From: Variovorax sp. CF313
GTDB lineage: Bacteria; Pseudomonadota; Gammaproteobacteria; Burkholderiales; Burkholderiaceae_C
NCBI RefSeq assembly: GCF_000282635.1
Contig: NZ_AKIW01000020.1
Span: 1 to 64,000 of the forward strand
DNA length: 64,000 bases
Direction: 5' to 3'
In this document: positions 1 through 8,834 of the stretch, in pieces
Numbering within the stretch: position 1 is the first letter of the stretch
How the letters are laid out: each line of letters starts with the position of its first letter
The notes under the pieces: generated by a model
What the model was told of the DNA's origin: nothing
The model's input: only the letters and a program-made list of their open reading frames with translations
Databases searched by the model: none
Translations under genes and position numbers: made by a program

Positions 1-46
1 CAAGGTACCCCGTCGGCGTGATCGAGCCCCGAACGAGCGCCGAGGC

Positions 47-1057
47 TTAGCGCACTTCCTTCAAATACTCATCAGAGAAGGCCTTCTGCGCGGCAGCCAT
101 CCGCCCGTAGTCCACGCTCTTGGCGCGGGCGTATTCGCTCGCCGGCAGGAACTGCGCTTCGATGTCCTTGGGCATGGCGCTCGCGCGCACCGGCCGCAGA
201 TAGGCCTTGGCCCAGATCGCCTGGCCTTCGTCGGACAGCGTGAAGTCGAGCACCTTCTTCGCATCGGCCGCGTGCGGGGCCTTGGCGACCAGGCTCATCA
301 CGTAGGGCACGGCCAGCGTGCCTTCGCTCGGGATCACGAAGGCGACGTTGGCCTTGTCCTTGTACTTGGCGCGGTAGGCGTTGAAGTCGTAGTCGAGCAG
401 GATCGCGATCTCGCCCGACAGCACGCGCGCGTACGAGGTCTGCTTCGGCACGATGGGCTCGTTCTTCTGCAGCGCCTTGAAGTAGTCGATGGCCGGCTTG
501 AAGTTGTCGAGCGTGCCGCCGCGTGCTTCGTTCACCGCCACCGCGCCGACATAGCCCACGAAGGCCGAGGCCGGGTCGAGGTAGCCGATCAGGCCCTTGT
601 ACTCGGGCTTGAGCAGGTCGGCCCACGACTTCGGGATCGGCTTGCCCTTGAGCGCGTCGACGTTGACCATGAAGCCGAGCGTGCCCGAGTGAATGGTGAA
701 CCAGTTGCCGGCCGGGTCCTTCAGGCCGTCGGGAATGTCTTTCCAGGCGGCGGGCTTGTAGGGCTCGACCACGCCGTCTTTCGCGGCCTGCACCGCGAAG
801 GTCACGCCGAGGTAGGTGACGTCGGCCACGGGGCTGGCCTTCTCTGCGACCAGCTGCGCGAGCGACTGGCCCGAGTTCTTGTTGTCGGCCGGCACGGTGA
901 TGCCGGTCTTGGCCTTGATGGCCTTCAGCTGCGTGCCCCAGTCGGCCCATTCGGTCGGGCAGTTGTAGCAAATGGCGGTCTGGGCCATGGCGCTGCCGGC
1001 GGCGAGCGCGGCGGCCAGGATGCCGAGGCGAGCCAGGCGGTTGAAGCGAAGTGACAT
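47..1057 (-). CDS. ABC transporter periplasmic solute-binding protein
   Basis: This 336-residue protein looks like a type 2 periplasmic binding protein (iron/polyamine/phosphonate-type family) that delivers an unidentified ligand to an inner-membrane ABC transporter. Residues 1-25 form a signal peptide ending AMAQ, with mature protein after it. The start at 1057 is chosen because AAGGAG lies 8 bases upstream and the signal peptide begins there. It follows the LacI-type regulator on the same strand with a 43-base gap, so the two are probably co-transcribed. Permease and ATPase genes would be expected downstream, beyond the left edge of the window. The ligand cannot be told from sequence. Confidence 0.85.
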   Translation of the reverse strand: MSLRFNRLARLGILAAALAAGSAMAQTAICYNCPTEWADWGTQLKAIKAKTGITVPADNKNSGQSLAQLVAEKASPVADVTYLGVTFAVQAAKDGVVEPYKPAAWKDIPDGLKDPAGNWFTIHSGTLGFMVNVDALKGKPIPKSWADLLKPEYKGLIGYLDPASAFVGYVGAVAVNEARGGTLDNFKPAIDYFKALQKNEPIVPKQTSYARVLSGEIAILLDYDFNAYRAKYKDKANVAFVIPSEGTLAVPYVMSLVAKAPHAADAKKVLDFTLSDEGQAIWAKAYLRPVRASAMPKDIEAQFLPASEYARAKSVDYGRMAAAQKAFSDEYLKEVR

Positions 1058-1100
1058 GGTGGGACTCCTTGGATGGATGTGGTCGGAGAACGAGGGAAGG

Positions 1101-2120
1101 TCAGGGAATCGCGGCGTTGTTGTCCTCGCGCGCCGAAGCGCACGACTCGCCGTCTCGGAAGGCATGGGCAAGCAGCAGGCTCGCGTCGGGCTGCAGCGTC
1201 GCGCCCCCGGCGATGGCCGGGATCAGCAGCTCGACGCTGTGGCGGCCGATGTCGCTGTTGGGCTGCGCGATGGTGGTGAGCGCAGGTGTGAGGTCTTCGC
1301 CGAGCGCGATGCCGTCGAAGCCGACCACGCTGAGGTCGTCGGGCACCGCCAGGCCGCTCAAGTGCGCGGCGCGGATGCTGCGGATGGCCAGCAGGTCGTT
1401 CGAGCAGATCAGCGCGGTGGGGCGGCGGCGCGCCTGCAGCTGGTGCGAGAGCGCATCGACCGCGGTTTCGACGAAAGGCACTTCGATCAGCGCGGGCGCG
1501 GCGAGCCCGGCCTCCGCCATGCCCCTGAGGTAGCCGCGATAGCGCTGCTGCGCACGGTCCGACGCGGCGAGCGTGCCGCTGACCATCGCGATGCGGCGAT
1601 GGCCCAGCAGCACGAGGCGCGCGACGGCATCGGCCACGGCGCCTTCGCTGTCGACCGACACGCAGGGGTGGTCCGCGTGGCGGTTGTAGGCCAGCACATA
1701 AGGCACCTCCGCCGCCTGGAGCCGGGGCAGCGCGGCCGATGTCGAAGGATTCGACACTACGAGGATCAGCCCGTCGACATTGCCGGCCAGCAGCAGTTGC
1801 ACCGCGCGTTCTTCTTCATCGAGCCGGTAGCCGGTGGTGACGGGAATGATCGCGTAGCCGCCCGCGATGGCCGCGCGCGCGATGCCCTGCAGGCACTCGG
1901 CGAAGGTCGGGTTGAGCAGTGTGGGGAGCACCACGCCGAGCACACGGCTGCGCTGGGTGCGCAGCGTGCGCGCGCTGGCGTTCGGCACATAGTTGAGCTC
2001 CCGCGCCACGCGCTCCACGAGTTCGCGGGTGACGGGCGTCACCTTGCCGGGAAAGTTGAAGGCCCGCGACACGGTGGCCACGGAGACCCCGGCTTTGGCT
2101 GCAACGGCTTGGATGCTCAT
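1101..2120 (-). CDS. LacI-family transcriptional regulator
   Basis: A 339-residue regulator with an N-terminal LacI helix-turn-helix at residues 3-22 (IQAVAAKAGVSVATVSRAF), a hinge near residues 45-56 and a periplasmic-binding-protein-like effector domain for the rest. LacI proteins of this length usually sense a sugar or other small metabolite and repress nearby uptake genes. It is first in a probable operon with a solute-binding protein, so it likely controls that transporter. A perfect palindrome 13 bases upstream of its start is a probable operator for autoregulation. The effector is unknown. Confidence 0.92.
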   Translation of the reverse strand: MSIQAVAAKAGVSVATVSRAFNFPGKVTPVTRELVERVARELNYVPNASARTLRTQRSRVLGVVLPTLLNPTFAECLQGIARAAIAGGYAIIPVTTGYRLDEEERAVQLLLAGNVDGLILVVSNPSTSAALPRLQAAEVPYVLAYNRHADHPCVSVDSEGAVADAVARLVLLGHRRIAMVSGTLAASDRAQQRYRGYLRGMAEAGLAAPALIEVPFVETAVDALSHQLQARRRPTALICSNDLLAIRSIRAAHLSGLAVPDDLSVVGFDGIALGEDLTPALTTIAQPNSDIGRHSVELLIPAIAGGATLQPDASLLLAHAFRDGESCASAREDNNAAIP

Positions 2121-2132
2121 CGTGCGGTGTTC

Positions 2133-2148
2133 ATGTAATCGATTACAT
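2133..2148. promoter_or_regulatory. LacI-type operator palindrome
   Basis: ATGTAATCGATTACAT is a perfect 16-bp palindrome with a central CG step, the symmetry expected for LacI/GalR-family operators. It lies just upstream of the LacI-family gene that starts at 2120, so it is most simply an autoregulatory site that also controls the downstream binding-protein gene. Confidence 0.65.
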
Positions 2149-2237
2149 TGGACCGCCGCAGTATGACTTTGTTATGACATCGCGAGAAAGCGGGGAGAAA
2201 CCCTCGGACTTTCGCGAGAGGGCAGACCCAAATAAGA

Positions 2238-2255
2238 AGGGGCCCGTAGGCCCCT
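2238..2255 (-). terminator. Terminator after lspA
   Basis: On the minus strand, 9 bases after the lspA stop, a 7-bp stem AGGGGCC/GGCCCCT with a 4-base loop is followed by TCTTATTT. This fits a rho-independent terminator for the ribF-ileS-lspA operon, although the U-tract is interrupted. Confidence 0.6.
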
Positions 2256-2264
2256 GAGAACAAG

Positions 2265-2780
2265 TTACTTGCCCCGGCGAACCCGCCGGATCTCGTCCAG
2301 GATCAGGCAGATGGCGCCCAGCGTGATGGCGCTGTCCGCGGCATTGAAAGCAGGAAAGTACCAGTTGCCGGCGTGGAAGCTCAGGAAGTCCACGACATAG
2401 CCGTGCATCATCCGATCGACCACGTTGCCGATGGCGCCGCCCAGGATGCAGGCCATCGAAAACGAGAACAGCTTCTGCCCGGCGTGGGACTTCAGCATCC
2501 ACACGATGAACACCGCGGCGCCCACGCCGATCACTGTGAACAGCCAGCGCTGCCACCCCGAGTGATCCGCCAGGAACGAGAAGGCCGCCCCGGTGTTGTG
2601 CGCACGCACGACGTTGAAGAAGCCCGTCACGTACGTTGCGTCACCGAGCTTGTAGTAGCCCAGGATCAGCGTCTTGGTGAACTGGTCGATGATCACGATG
2701 ATCACTGCCAGCCCGAGCCAGGGCCAGATGCTGCTGCCGCCGCGTGAACGCGATGCCGACATGGAACGTGCCGCCGCCAT
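2265..2780 (-). CDS. lspA: Lipoprotein signal peptidase (signal peptidase II)
   Basis: LspA is the inner-membrane aspartyl protease that removes the signal peptide of diacylglyceryl-modified prolipoproteins. The 171-residue product has four hydrophobic segments and the family motifs: IDQFTK near residue 31, HNTGAAFSF near 61, and the two catalytic aspartates in NVVDR (Asp122) and FNAADS (Asp149). The start at 2780 overlaps the ileS stop by one base (TGATG), giving translational coupling; an in-frame ATG at 2762 would give 165 residues. It is last in ribF-ileS-lspA, a gene order common in proteobacteria. Confidence 0.96.
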   Translation of the reverse strand: MAAARSMSASRSRGGSSIWPWLGLAVIIVIIDQFTKTLILGYYKLGDATYVTGFFNVVRAHNTGAAFSFLADHSGWQRWLFTVIGVGAAVFIVWMLKSHAGQKLFSFSMACILGGAIGNVVDRMMHGYVVDFLSFHAGNWYFPAFNAADSAITLGAICLILDEIRRVRRGK

Positions 2781-5629
2781 CAGGCAACGCTCCGCGATTC
2801 GCCGGCGCCGAACAGGTTGCTCGTGCAACGGCCGCAGATCGTGGGATGCGCCGGGTCGTGGCCCACGTCGTCGCGGTAGTGCCAGCAGCGCTCGCACTTC
2901 TGCGCGGCGCTCGGCGTGACCACCGTCGACAGCGCGTCGCCGGCCGCCAGTTCGATGGCCGAGGCGATGAAGACGAACTTCAGGTCCTCGCCCAGGGTGC
3001 CCAGCAGCGCGAAGTCGTCGGCCGGTGCCGTCAGCTGCAGGTTGGCCTGCAGCGACGAGCCGACCTTGCCTTCGGCGCGCACGGCTTCGATGTCCTTGTT
3101 CACCGCGTCGCGGATCTCGCGGATGCGCGTCCACTTGGCGAGCAGGGCTTCGTCAGATGCGGGGAACTGGCTGTAGGTCTGCGCGAAGATCGATTCGCCC
3201 GGCTTGCCCGTGCCCACGATCTTCCAGGCCTCTTCGGCCGTGAAGCTCAGGAACGGCGCCATCCAGCGCAGCATGGCTTGCGAGATGTGCCACAGCGCGG
3301 TCTGTGCGCTGCGGCGCGCCAGCGAACCCGGGGCCGTCGTGTAGAGGCGGTCCTTCAGGATGTCGAGGTAGAAGCCGCCCAGGTCTTCCGAGCAGTAGAT
3401 CTGCAGCTTGGCCACCACCGGGTGGAACTCGTACACCTTGTAGTGCGCGAGGATCTCGGCCTGGAACTGCGAAGCGCGCGCGAGCGCATAGCGGTCGATC
3501 TCGAACAGCTGGTCGAGCGGCACCGCATCCTTCTGGATGTCGAAGTCGCTCGTGTTCGCGAGCAGGAAGCGCAGCGTGTTGCGGATGCGGCGGTACGCAT
3601 CGACCACGCGCGCCAGGATCTTGTCGTCGCCCGCGATGTCGCCCGAGTAGTCGCTCGCGGCCACCCACAGGCGGATGATTTCCGAGCCCAGCTTGTTGCT
3701 GATCTCTTGTGGGTCGATGCCGTTCTTGAGCGACTTGCTCATCTTGATGCCCTTGGCATCGACCGTGAAGCCGTGCGTCAGCAGGCCCTTGTACGGCGCA
3801 CGGTCTTCCAGCATGCAGGCGATCAGCAGCGACGAATGGAACCAGCCGCGATGCTGGTCGTGGCCTTCGAGGTACAGGTCGGCCTCGGGGCCGGTGTCGT
3901 GGTGCACCGTGGGGTGCGTGCCGCGCAGCACGTGATAGAAGGTCGAGCCCGAGTCGAACCACACCTCCAGGATGTCGGTGCTCTTGGTGTAGTGCGGCGC
4001 GTCTTCGGCGCCGAGGATCTCTTCGACCGTCACGCGGCTCCAGGCCTCGATGCCGCCCTTCTCGACGATGTCGGCGGCCTGGTCGAGGATTTCCATGGTG
4101 CGCGGATGCAGCTCGCCCGAATCCTTGTGCAGGAAGAACGGGATCGGCACGCCCCAGCTGCGTTGTCGGCTGATGCACCAGTCGGGCCGCCCGGCGATCA
4201 TGTCGTGCAGGCGGGCCTTGCCGTTCTCCGGGTAGAAACTGGTCTGTTCGATGGCGTCGAGCGCGGTCTGGCGCAGCGTCTTGGGTGCCTTGTCCTTGGT
4301 GAACACGCCTTCGCCCTCGTCCATGCGCACGAACCACTGCGCTGCGGCGCGGTAGATCACAGGCGTCTTGTGGCGCCAGCAGTGCGGATAGCTGTGGGTG
4401 ATGGTCTCGGTGGTCAGCAGGCGGTTGGCATCGCGCAGCGCCGCGATGATGACCGGCACGGCTTTCCAGATGTTCTGCCCGCCGAAGAGCGGGAAGTCGG
4501 GGGCGTAGCTGCCGTTGCCCTGGACCGGGTTCAGGATGTCGTCGTACGCCACGCCATGGGCGATGCAGGAGTTGAAGTCATCCACGCCGTAGGCGGGCGA
4601 GGAGTGGACCAGGCCGGTGCCGTCGGTGGCGGTGGCGTAGTCGGCCAGGTACACCGGCGACAGGCGCTGGTAGCCGGCGTCCACGTCGTACAGCGGATGC
4701 TCGAATTCGAGCCCGCCGAGCGCCTCGCCCTTGACCGTGGCCAGCACCTTGCCGTCGAGCGCGTAGCGCGTCATGCACATCTCGACCAGCGAGTTGGCCA
4801 GGATCAGCAGGCCGCGCTCTGTGTCGACCAGCGAGTACTCCAGCTCGGGGTTCAGGTTGATCGCCTGGTTGGCCGGGATGGTCCACGCGGTGGTGGTCCA
4901 GATCACGGCGAAGATGTCGCCGAGGATCGTGTGGTCGGTGCCGAAGGCCTTGAGCACCTTCTCGCGCTCGTGCGCCTTGAAGGCCACGTCGAGGGTCTGG
5001 CTCTTCTTGTCGGCGTACTCGATCTCGAATTCGGCGAGCGAGGAGCCGCAGTCGAAGCACCAGTACACGGGCTTCAGGCCGCGGTACACGAAGCCGCGCT
5101 CGATCACGCGCTTGAACGCGCGCAGCTCGCCGGCTTCGTTGGCGAAGTCCATCGTCTTGTAGGGATGATCCCATTCGCCCAGCACGCCCAGGCGCTGGAA
5201 GTCGGCCATCTGCTGCGCGATCTGTTCCGTGGCGTAGGCGCGGCTCTTGGCCTGCATCTCGTCGCGGCTGAGGTTGCGGCCGAACTGCTTTTCGATGGCG
5301 TTCTCGATCGGCAGGCCGTGGCAGTCCCAGCCGGGCACGTAGAGCGCGTCGTAGCCTTCGAGCTGGCGCGCCTTGGTGATCATGTCCTTCAGGATCTTGT
5401 TCACCGCATGGCCCATATGGATCTGGCCGTTGGCGTAGGGCGGGCCGTCATGCAGGATGAACTTGGGCGCGCCGTGGCGGGCGTCGCGCAGGCGGTGGTA
5501 GCGGCCCTCGTCATTCCATTCCTTCACCCAACCCGGTTCGCGCTTGGGCAGGTCGCCGCGCATCGGGAAGGGGGTGTCGGGCAGGTTCAGCGTGGAACGG
5601 TAGTCGGTGGAGGTGGCAGCGTCAGACAT
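2780..5629 (-). CDS. ileS: Isoleucyl-tRNA synthetase
   Basis: This 949-residue class I aminoacyl-tRNA synthetase charges tRNA-Ile in the cytoplasm. It shows the HIGH-type motif HMGH within [13 protein letters not shown], the KMSKS loop (KMSKSLKNG), and a C-terminal zinc-binding region CERCWHY...CGRC that is typical of bacterial IleRS. Length is normal for the family (about 940). It sits between ribF and lspA and overlaps lspA by one base. No T-box leader is visible upstream. Confidence 0.98.
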   Translation of the reverse strand: MSDAATSTDYRSTLNLPDTPFPMRGDLPKREPGWVKEWNDEGRYHRLRDARHGAPKFILHDGPPYANGQIHMGHAVNKILKDMITKARQLEGYDALYVPGWDCHGLPIENAIEKQFGRNLSRDEMQAKSRAYATEQIAQQMADFQRLGVLGEWDHPYKTMDFANEAGELRAFKRVIERGFVYRGLKPVYWCFDCGSSLAEFEIEYADKKSQTLDVAFKAHEREKVLKAFGTDHTILGDIFAVIWTTTAWTIPANQAINLNPELEYSLVDTERGLLILANSLVEMCMTRYALDGKVLATVKGEALGGLEFEHPLYDVDAGYQRLSPVYLADYATATDGTGLVHSSPAYGVDDFNSCIAHGVAYDDILNPVQGNGSYAPDFPLFGGQNIWKAVPVIIAALRDANRLLTTETITHSYPHCWRHKTPVIYRAAAQWFVRMDEGEGVFTKDKAPKTLRQTALDAIEQTSFYPENGKARLHDMIAGRPDWCISRQRSWGVPIPFFLHKDSGELHPRTMEILDQAADIVEKGGIEAWSRVTVEEILGAEDAPHYTKSTDILEVWFDSGSTFYHVLRGTHPTVHHDTGPEADLYLEGHDQHRGWFHSSLLIACMLEDRAPYKGLLTHGFTVDAKGIKMSKSLKNGIDPQEISNKLGSEIIRLWVAASDYSGDIAGDDKILARVVDAYRRIRNTLRFLLANTSDFDIQKDAVPLDQLFEIDRYALARASQFQAEILAHYKVYEFHPVVAKLQIYCSEDLGGFYLDILKDRLYTTAPGSLARRSAQTALWHISQAMLRWMAPFLSFTAEEAWKIVGTGKPGESIFAQTYSQFPASDEALLAKWTRIREIRDAVNKDIEAVRAEGKVGSSLQANLQLTAPADDFALLGTLGEDLKFVFIASAIELAAGDALSTVVTPSAAQKCERCWHYRDDVGHDPAHPTICGRCTSNLFGAGESRSVA

Positions 5630-5646
5630 GTTGGGGTGCGAAACAG

Positions 5647-5740
5647 GGGGCTTCGACAGGCTCGGCCCGAACTGCCCGGAAAAAAAGGAGCGCGTCGGTG
5701 CGGAAGGTAAAGCCGTTCACCCTGAGCTTGTCGAAGGGCG
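5647..5740. repeat. Imperfect inverted repeat between ribF and ileS
   Basis: The left arm (about 5651-5674, CTTCGACAGGCTCGGCCCGA...) and the right arm (about 5713-5736, GTTCACCCTGAGCTTGTCGA...) are imperfect reverse complements around a spacer of about 40 bases. From memory, CTTCGACAAGCTCAGGGTGAAC-type sequences are a widespread intergenic palindromic repeat in many proteobacteria. Here it fills most of the 131-base gap between ribF and ileS, so it would form a long hairpin inside the operon transcript. Confidence 0.7.
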
Positions 5741-5760
5741 GCAGCACGGTGCGTGCAGGG

Positions 5761-6798
5761 CTAAATTCGATCGCGCGTGGTCTGGCGGTGGGTTTCGGCG
5801 TGGGTCGATGCAAAGAACGCACGTGCGTCGCGCCCATCCTTCGCGATGCCCGCAGTGAGGGCCTCGAGGCTGGTGTAGCGCAATTCGTCGTGCAGTTTGT
5901 GCAGGAGTTCCACGCGGACGATTTTACCGTAGGCCCCTTCGGCGCCCAGATGCGAGGGCCACTCAAGGCAATGCGTCTCCAGCAGAACCCGACCGGCGTT
6001 GACGTCGTTGGCGTCGAGCGAGGGCCGCACGCCGAGGTTGGCCACGCCCGGCAGCGGTTGCTCGGCCAGGCCGTGGACCAGCACCGCGAAGATGCCGCTG
6101 GCAGCCGGCTTCCAGTGCTTGAAGCGCAGGTTGAGGGTGCGAAAGCCATCGTCCTTGCCCGGCGAGGAGGCGCCCAGCGCGCGGCCCAGCTTGCGGCCAT
6201 GGACCACGTGGCCCGAGATGGTGTACGGGCGGCCCAGCAGGGTGTGGGCGTCGGCCATGCGGCCTTCGGCCAGCGCATCGCGCACGGCGGAGCTGGACAC
6301 CCGCAGGCCATGCACTTCGTAGCTGTTCATGCGTGCGACGTCGAAACCGCGGGCCTCGCCGGCCGCGTCGAGCATGGCGTAGTCGCCGGCCCGCTTGGCA
6401 CCGAAGCGGAAGTCGTCGCCGACCAGCACGTAGCGCGCGCCCAGGCCGTCGATCAGCACGTTCTGGATGAACGCCTCGGGCGATTGGGACGCCAGCCGGC
6501 CGTCAAACGGCAGCACGATGGTCTGGGCCACGCCGCAGGCCGCCAGCTCGGTCAGCTTGTCGCGCAGCGTGCCGATGCGCGCCGGCGCCAGGTCGGGTTT
6601 CCTGGTGACGGCGGCGAAATAGTCGCGCGGGTGCGGCTCGAAGGTGAGCACGCAGCTCGGCAGCCCGCGGTGGCGGGCCTCGGTCTGCAGCAGCGCCAGC
6701 ATGGCCTGGTGGCCACGGTGGACGCCGTCGAAATTCCCGATCGTGAGGGCGCAGGCCGGAGCTACGCCCGGGTGCCGGAAGCCGCGAAAAACCTGCAT
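5761..6798 (-). CDS. ribF: Bifunctional riboflavin kinase / FAD synthetase
   Basis: RibF phosphorylates riboflavin to FMN and adenylylates FMN to FAD. The 345-residue protein has an N-terminal nucleotidyltransferase domain with TIGNFDGVHRGHQ near residue 20 and a C-terminal riboflavin kinase domain including GHVVHGRKLGR and NLGVRPS. It starts the ribF-ileS-lspA operon and is transcribed divergently from the HNH endonuclease gene. No FMN riboswitch consensus is seen in its leader. The leader does hold a 7-bp hairpin (TTCGCCC at 6825-6831 with GGGCGAA at 6839-6845). Confidence 0.97.
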   Translation of the reverse strand: MQVFRGFRHPGVAPACALTIGNFDGVHRGHQAMLALLQTEARHRGLPSCVLTFEPHPRDYFAAVTRKPDLAPARIGTLRDKLTELAACGVAQTIVLPFDGRLASQSPEAFIQNVLIDGLGARYVLVGDDFRFGAKRAGDYAMLDAAGEARGFDVARMNSYEVHGLRVSSSAVRDALAEGRMADAHTLLGRPYTISGHVVHGRKLGRALGASSPGKDDGFRTLNLRFKHWKPAASGIFAVLVHGLAEQPLPGVANLGVRPSLDANDVNAGRVLLETHCLEWPSHLGAEGAYGKIVRVELLHKLHDELRYTSLEALTAGIAKDGRDARAFFASTHAETHRQTTRDRI

Positions 6799-6857
6799 CG
6801 GTGAGTATCTTTTTGATAGCGCCTTTCGCCCGTCGAATGGGCGAATCAGGCCGATTT

Positions 6858-6881
6858 GTCACAAAGCCGGTATATTGTGAC
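6858..6881. promoter_or_regulatory. Inverted repeat in the ribF/HNH divergent region
   Basis: GTCACAA (6858-6864) and TTGTGAC (6875-6881) form a perfect 7-bp inverted repeat with a 10-base spacer that contains TATATT, a possible -10 box. Total span and symmetry resemble a dimeric regulator site between two divergent genes. No particular regulator can be named from this window. Confidence 0.35.
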
Positions 6882-6963
6882 GCAGTGCGTGGTCTGGCGT
6901 GAGTCGCCGATGCACCCCGAGTCTCTGGTCTCTGCGTGGTTTTCTCGTTTCGAGGAGTCGTGT

Positions 6964-7524
6964 GTGAAGGTCTTGAAGCTGTCGGCCCAAGGGCTGCCCC
7001 AGTCATGGATTTCGCTGGAACAGGCGGTGATCCACTACGCGGCGGACGAAGTTCGCTGGGAAGTGGGCGCGCAGGTGGCGGTGTTCCGCGGCGGCCACAA
7101 CGCGATCACGGGCGAGCAGTCGCAGATCGCGATCAACAGCATCATCGGCACCAAGGGCGTGCCGCGCATCAATCCCTTCACGCAGCGGCCCGGGCTCACC
7201 AACAGCAAGCTGTTCTCGCGCGACCGCAACGTTTGTGCTTACTGCGGCGGGCATTTCCATGAAGACGAACTCACGCGCGAGCACATCATCCCGTTTGCCC
7301 AGAGAGGCATCGACACCTGGATGAACGTGGTCACGGCCTGCAAGCCGTGCAACCATCGCAAGAGCAGCCGCACGCCCGAGCAGGCGAACATGCCGCTGCT
7401 CTACGCGCCCTACGTGCCCAGCCTCTGGGAAGACTTCATTCTGCGCAACCGCCGCATCCTGGCCGACCAGATGGAATTCCTGATGGCGCACCTGCCACAG
7501 AGTTCGCGGCTCCACGACGGCTAG
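6964..7524 (+). CDS. HNH endonuclease family protein
   Basis: A 186-residue protein with a zinc-finger HNH nuclease core: CAYC (Cys91, Cys94), the first histidine in TREHIIPF (His107), and CKPCNHRK (Cys126, Cys129, His131). I chose the GTG at 6964 because GAGGAG lies 6 bases upstream; an ATG at 6910 and a TTG at 6856 are in frame but have weak ribosome sites. Proteins of this size occur as single conserved genes in beta-proteobacteria and their biological role is not established. No methylase or restriction gene lies nearby, so a restriction role is not indicated. Confidence 0.85.
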   Translation: MKVLKLSAQGLPQSWISLEQAVIHYAADEVRWEVGAQVAVFRGGHNAITGEQSQIAINSIIGTKGVPRINPFTQRPGLTNSKLFSRDRNVCAYCGGHFHEDELTREHIIPFAQRGIDTWMNVVTACKPCNHRKSSRTPEQANMPLLYAPYVPSLWEDFILRNRRILADQMEFLMAHLPQSSRLHDG

Positions 7525-7564
7525 GCCGAGGCGCTTCGCGCCAGACTGCTCCCACGCGCATCCG

Positions 7565-7587
7565 CTGCGCCCTCCGACCGGGCGCAG
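7565..7587 (+). terminator. Candidate terminator after the HNH gene
   Basis: An 8-bp stem, CTGCGCCC (7565-7572) with GGGCGCAG (7580-7587), has a 7-base loop and is followed by CATCGTTTT. The hairpin is strong but the T-run begins 4 bases after the stem, so terminator function is probable rather than certain. Confidence 0.45.
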
Positions 7588-7655
7588 CATCGTTTTGCCG
7601 AACATGGCGGAACTTCTTCCTCCGTCGAGGAGGGGTGCACATGCGAGGAGGCGCC

Positions 7656-8834
7656 ATGAGCATCGCCTTGAAACCGCTCCCCGGCTCCGGCCCCGAGGTG
7701 TCGGGTTCGTCCCGTCTGCCGCCAGGCCTTCGCAGCGTCGTGACCTGGGACGTGGACCCGCACGGCTACTGCACCGAGCACGAGCATGCCACGCGCGCCC
7801 ACTTCGCACGGCGGCTGGCGGCCCTCAAGGGCTGCACTTTCGCGGGCGTCTACGATCCTCGGCAAGCCTACGGCAGCGTGCCCTACTTCGTGCCGAGCGA
7901 CACCCTGACCGATCCGGCGCTCGTGCGCGCGACGGGCATCACCGGCGTGGACGACCTTTTCGGCGGGGTGGTGCCATACCCCTTCGTCGCCACCAAGGCG
8001 CTCACCCATCCGTTGATCGGTGCCGATGCTTCGCGGCCGGCGGGCTGGTCCCCGCGCTTCGCGACCGAGGCCGCGGAGGCGGTACTCCCCGGCTATTCGT
8101 GCTTCTCACGCGAAGAGGCGCGCAAGGCGGGGCGCATGCTGCTCGACGGCGGCCTCGCACGGGTCAAGCCGGTGATCGCGACCGGTGGACGTGGGCAGGT
8201 CGTCGTGGGAAGCGTCGATGCGCTCGACCGCTGTCTCGATGCCATGGACGAGACCGAGATCACGACCCGAGGCCTCGTGCTCGAGGAGAACCTCGACCGG
8301 CCGAGGACGTACAGCGTCGGACAGGTGAGCGTGGAGCACCTTGTCGCCAGCTATTGCGGCGAGCAGCGTTCGACCCGGGACAACGCCGGGCAGGAGGTCT
8401 ACGGTGGTTCCGACCTCATGCTCGTGCGCGGCGATTTCGACAGGCTGCTCGCCGTCGTGAATCCGGCGCCGCCGCTTCGCCGTGCGATCGAGCAGGCGCG
8501 GCACTACCACCGGGCCGTGTCCGGTTGCTACCCGGGCTTCTTCGCCTCGCGGGTGAACTATGACGTGGCGCAGGGCATGGGCAGCCGAGGCGACTGGCGT
8601 TCGGGGGTGCTGGAGCAGTCGTGGCGCGTGGGTGGCGCCACGGGCGCGGAGATCGCGGCGCTCGAAGCGTTCCACGCGCATCCGAAGTGCGACCGCGTGC
8701 GCGCGTCCTCCTTCGAGGTCTACGGAGCGGCCGCGCCACCCGCGGATGCCATCGTGGCCTACCACGGCATCGACCGCGAGATCGGGCGGCTTTCGAAATT
8801 CACACTGCTGAAGCGACATGCCGACACGCCATAG
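7656..8834 (+). CDS. DUF3182 family protein, possible ATP-grasp-like enzyme
   Basis: A 392-residue protein that I recognise as DUF3182, a family without an assigned function. No signal peptide or membrane segment is visible, so it is probably cytoplasmic. The middle of the protein has an ATP-grasp-like pattern: RVKPVIATGGRGQ (Lys171, glycine-rich loop 177-180), then GLVLEEN (Glu210, Glu211). This suggests nucleotide binding, but it is my inference. GAGGAG 5 bases before the ATG at 7656 supports the start. The gene ends 17 bases inside the next gene, an alpha/beta hydrolase, so the two are translationally coupled and likely work together. Confidence 0.8.
   Translation: MSIALKPLPGSGPEVSGSSRLPPGLRSVVTWDVDPHGYCTEHEHATRAHFARRLAALKGCTFAGVYDPRQAYGSVPYFVPSDTLTDPALVRATGITGVDDLFGGVVPYPFVATKALTHPLIGADASRPAGWSPRFATEAAEAVLPGYSCFSREEARKAGRMLLDGGLARVKPVIATGGRGQVVVGSVDALDRCLDAMDETEITTRGLVLEENLDRPRTYSVGQVSVEHLVASYCGEQRSTRDNAGQEVYGGSDLMLVRGDFDRLLAVVNPAPPLRRAIEQARHYHRAVSGCYPGFFASRVNYDVAQGMGSRGDWRSGVLEQSWRVGGATGAEIAALEAFHAHPKCDRVRASSFEVYGAAAPPADAIVAYHGIDREIGRLSKFTLLKRHADTP

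Noticed and set aside
2744-5710. A 988-codon open frame on the plus strand
   Set aside because: It is antisense to ileS, which has HIGH and KMSKS motifs. No family features appear in the antisense product.
6799-6963. FMN riboswitch before ribF
   Set aside because: The conserved RFN blocks are absent; only a simple 7-bp hairpin and an inverted repeat are seen.
7347-7655. N-terminal extension of the DUF3182 protein
   Set aside because: The frame is open but overlaps the HNH gene, has low-complexity translation, and the ATG at 7656 has a strong ribosome site and fits the family length.
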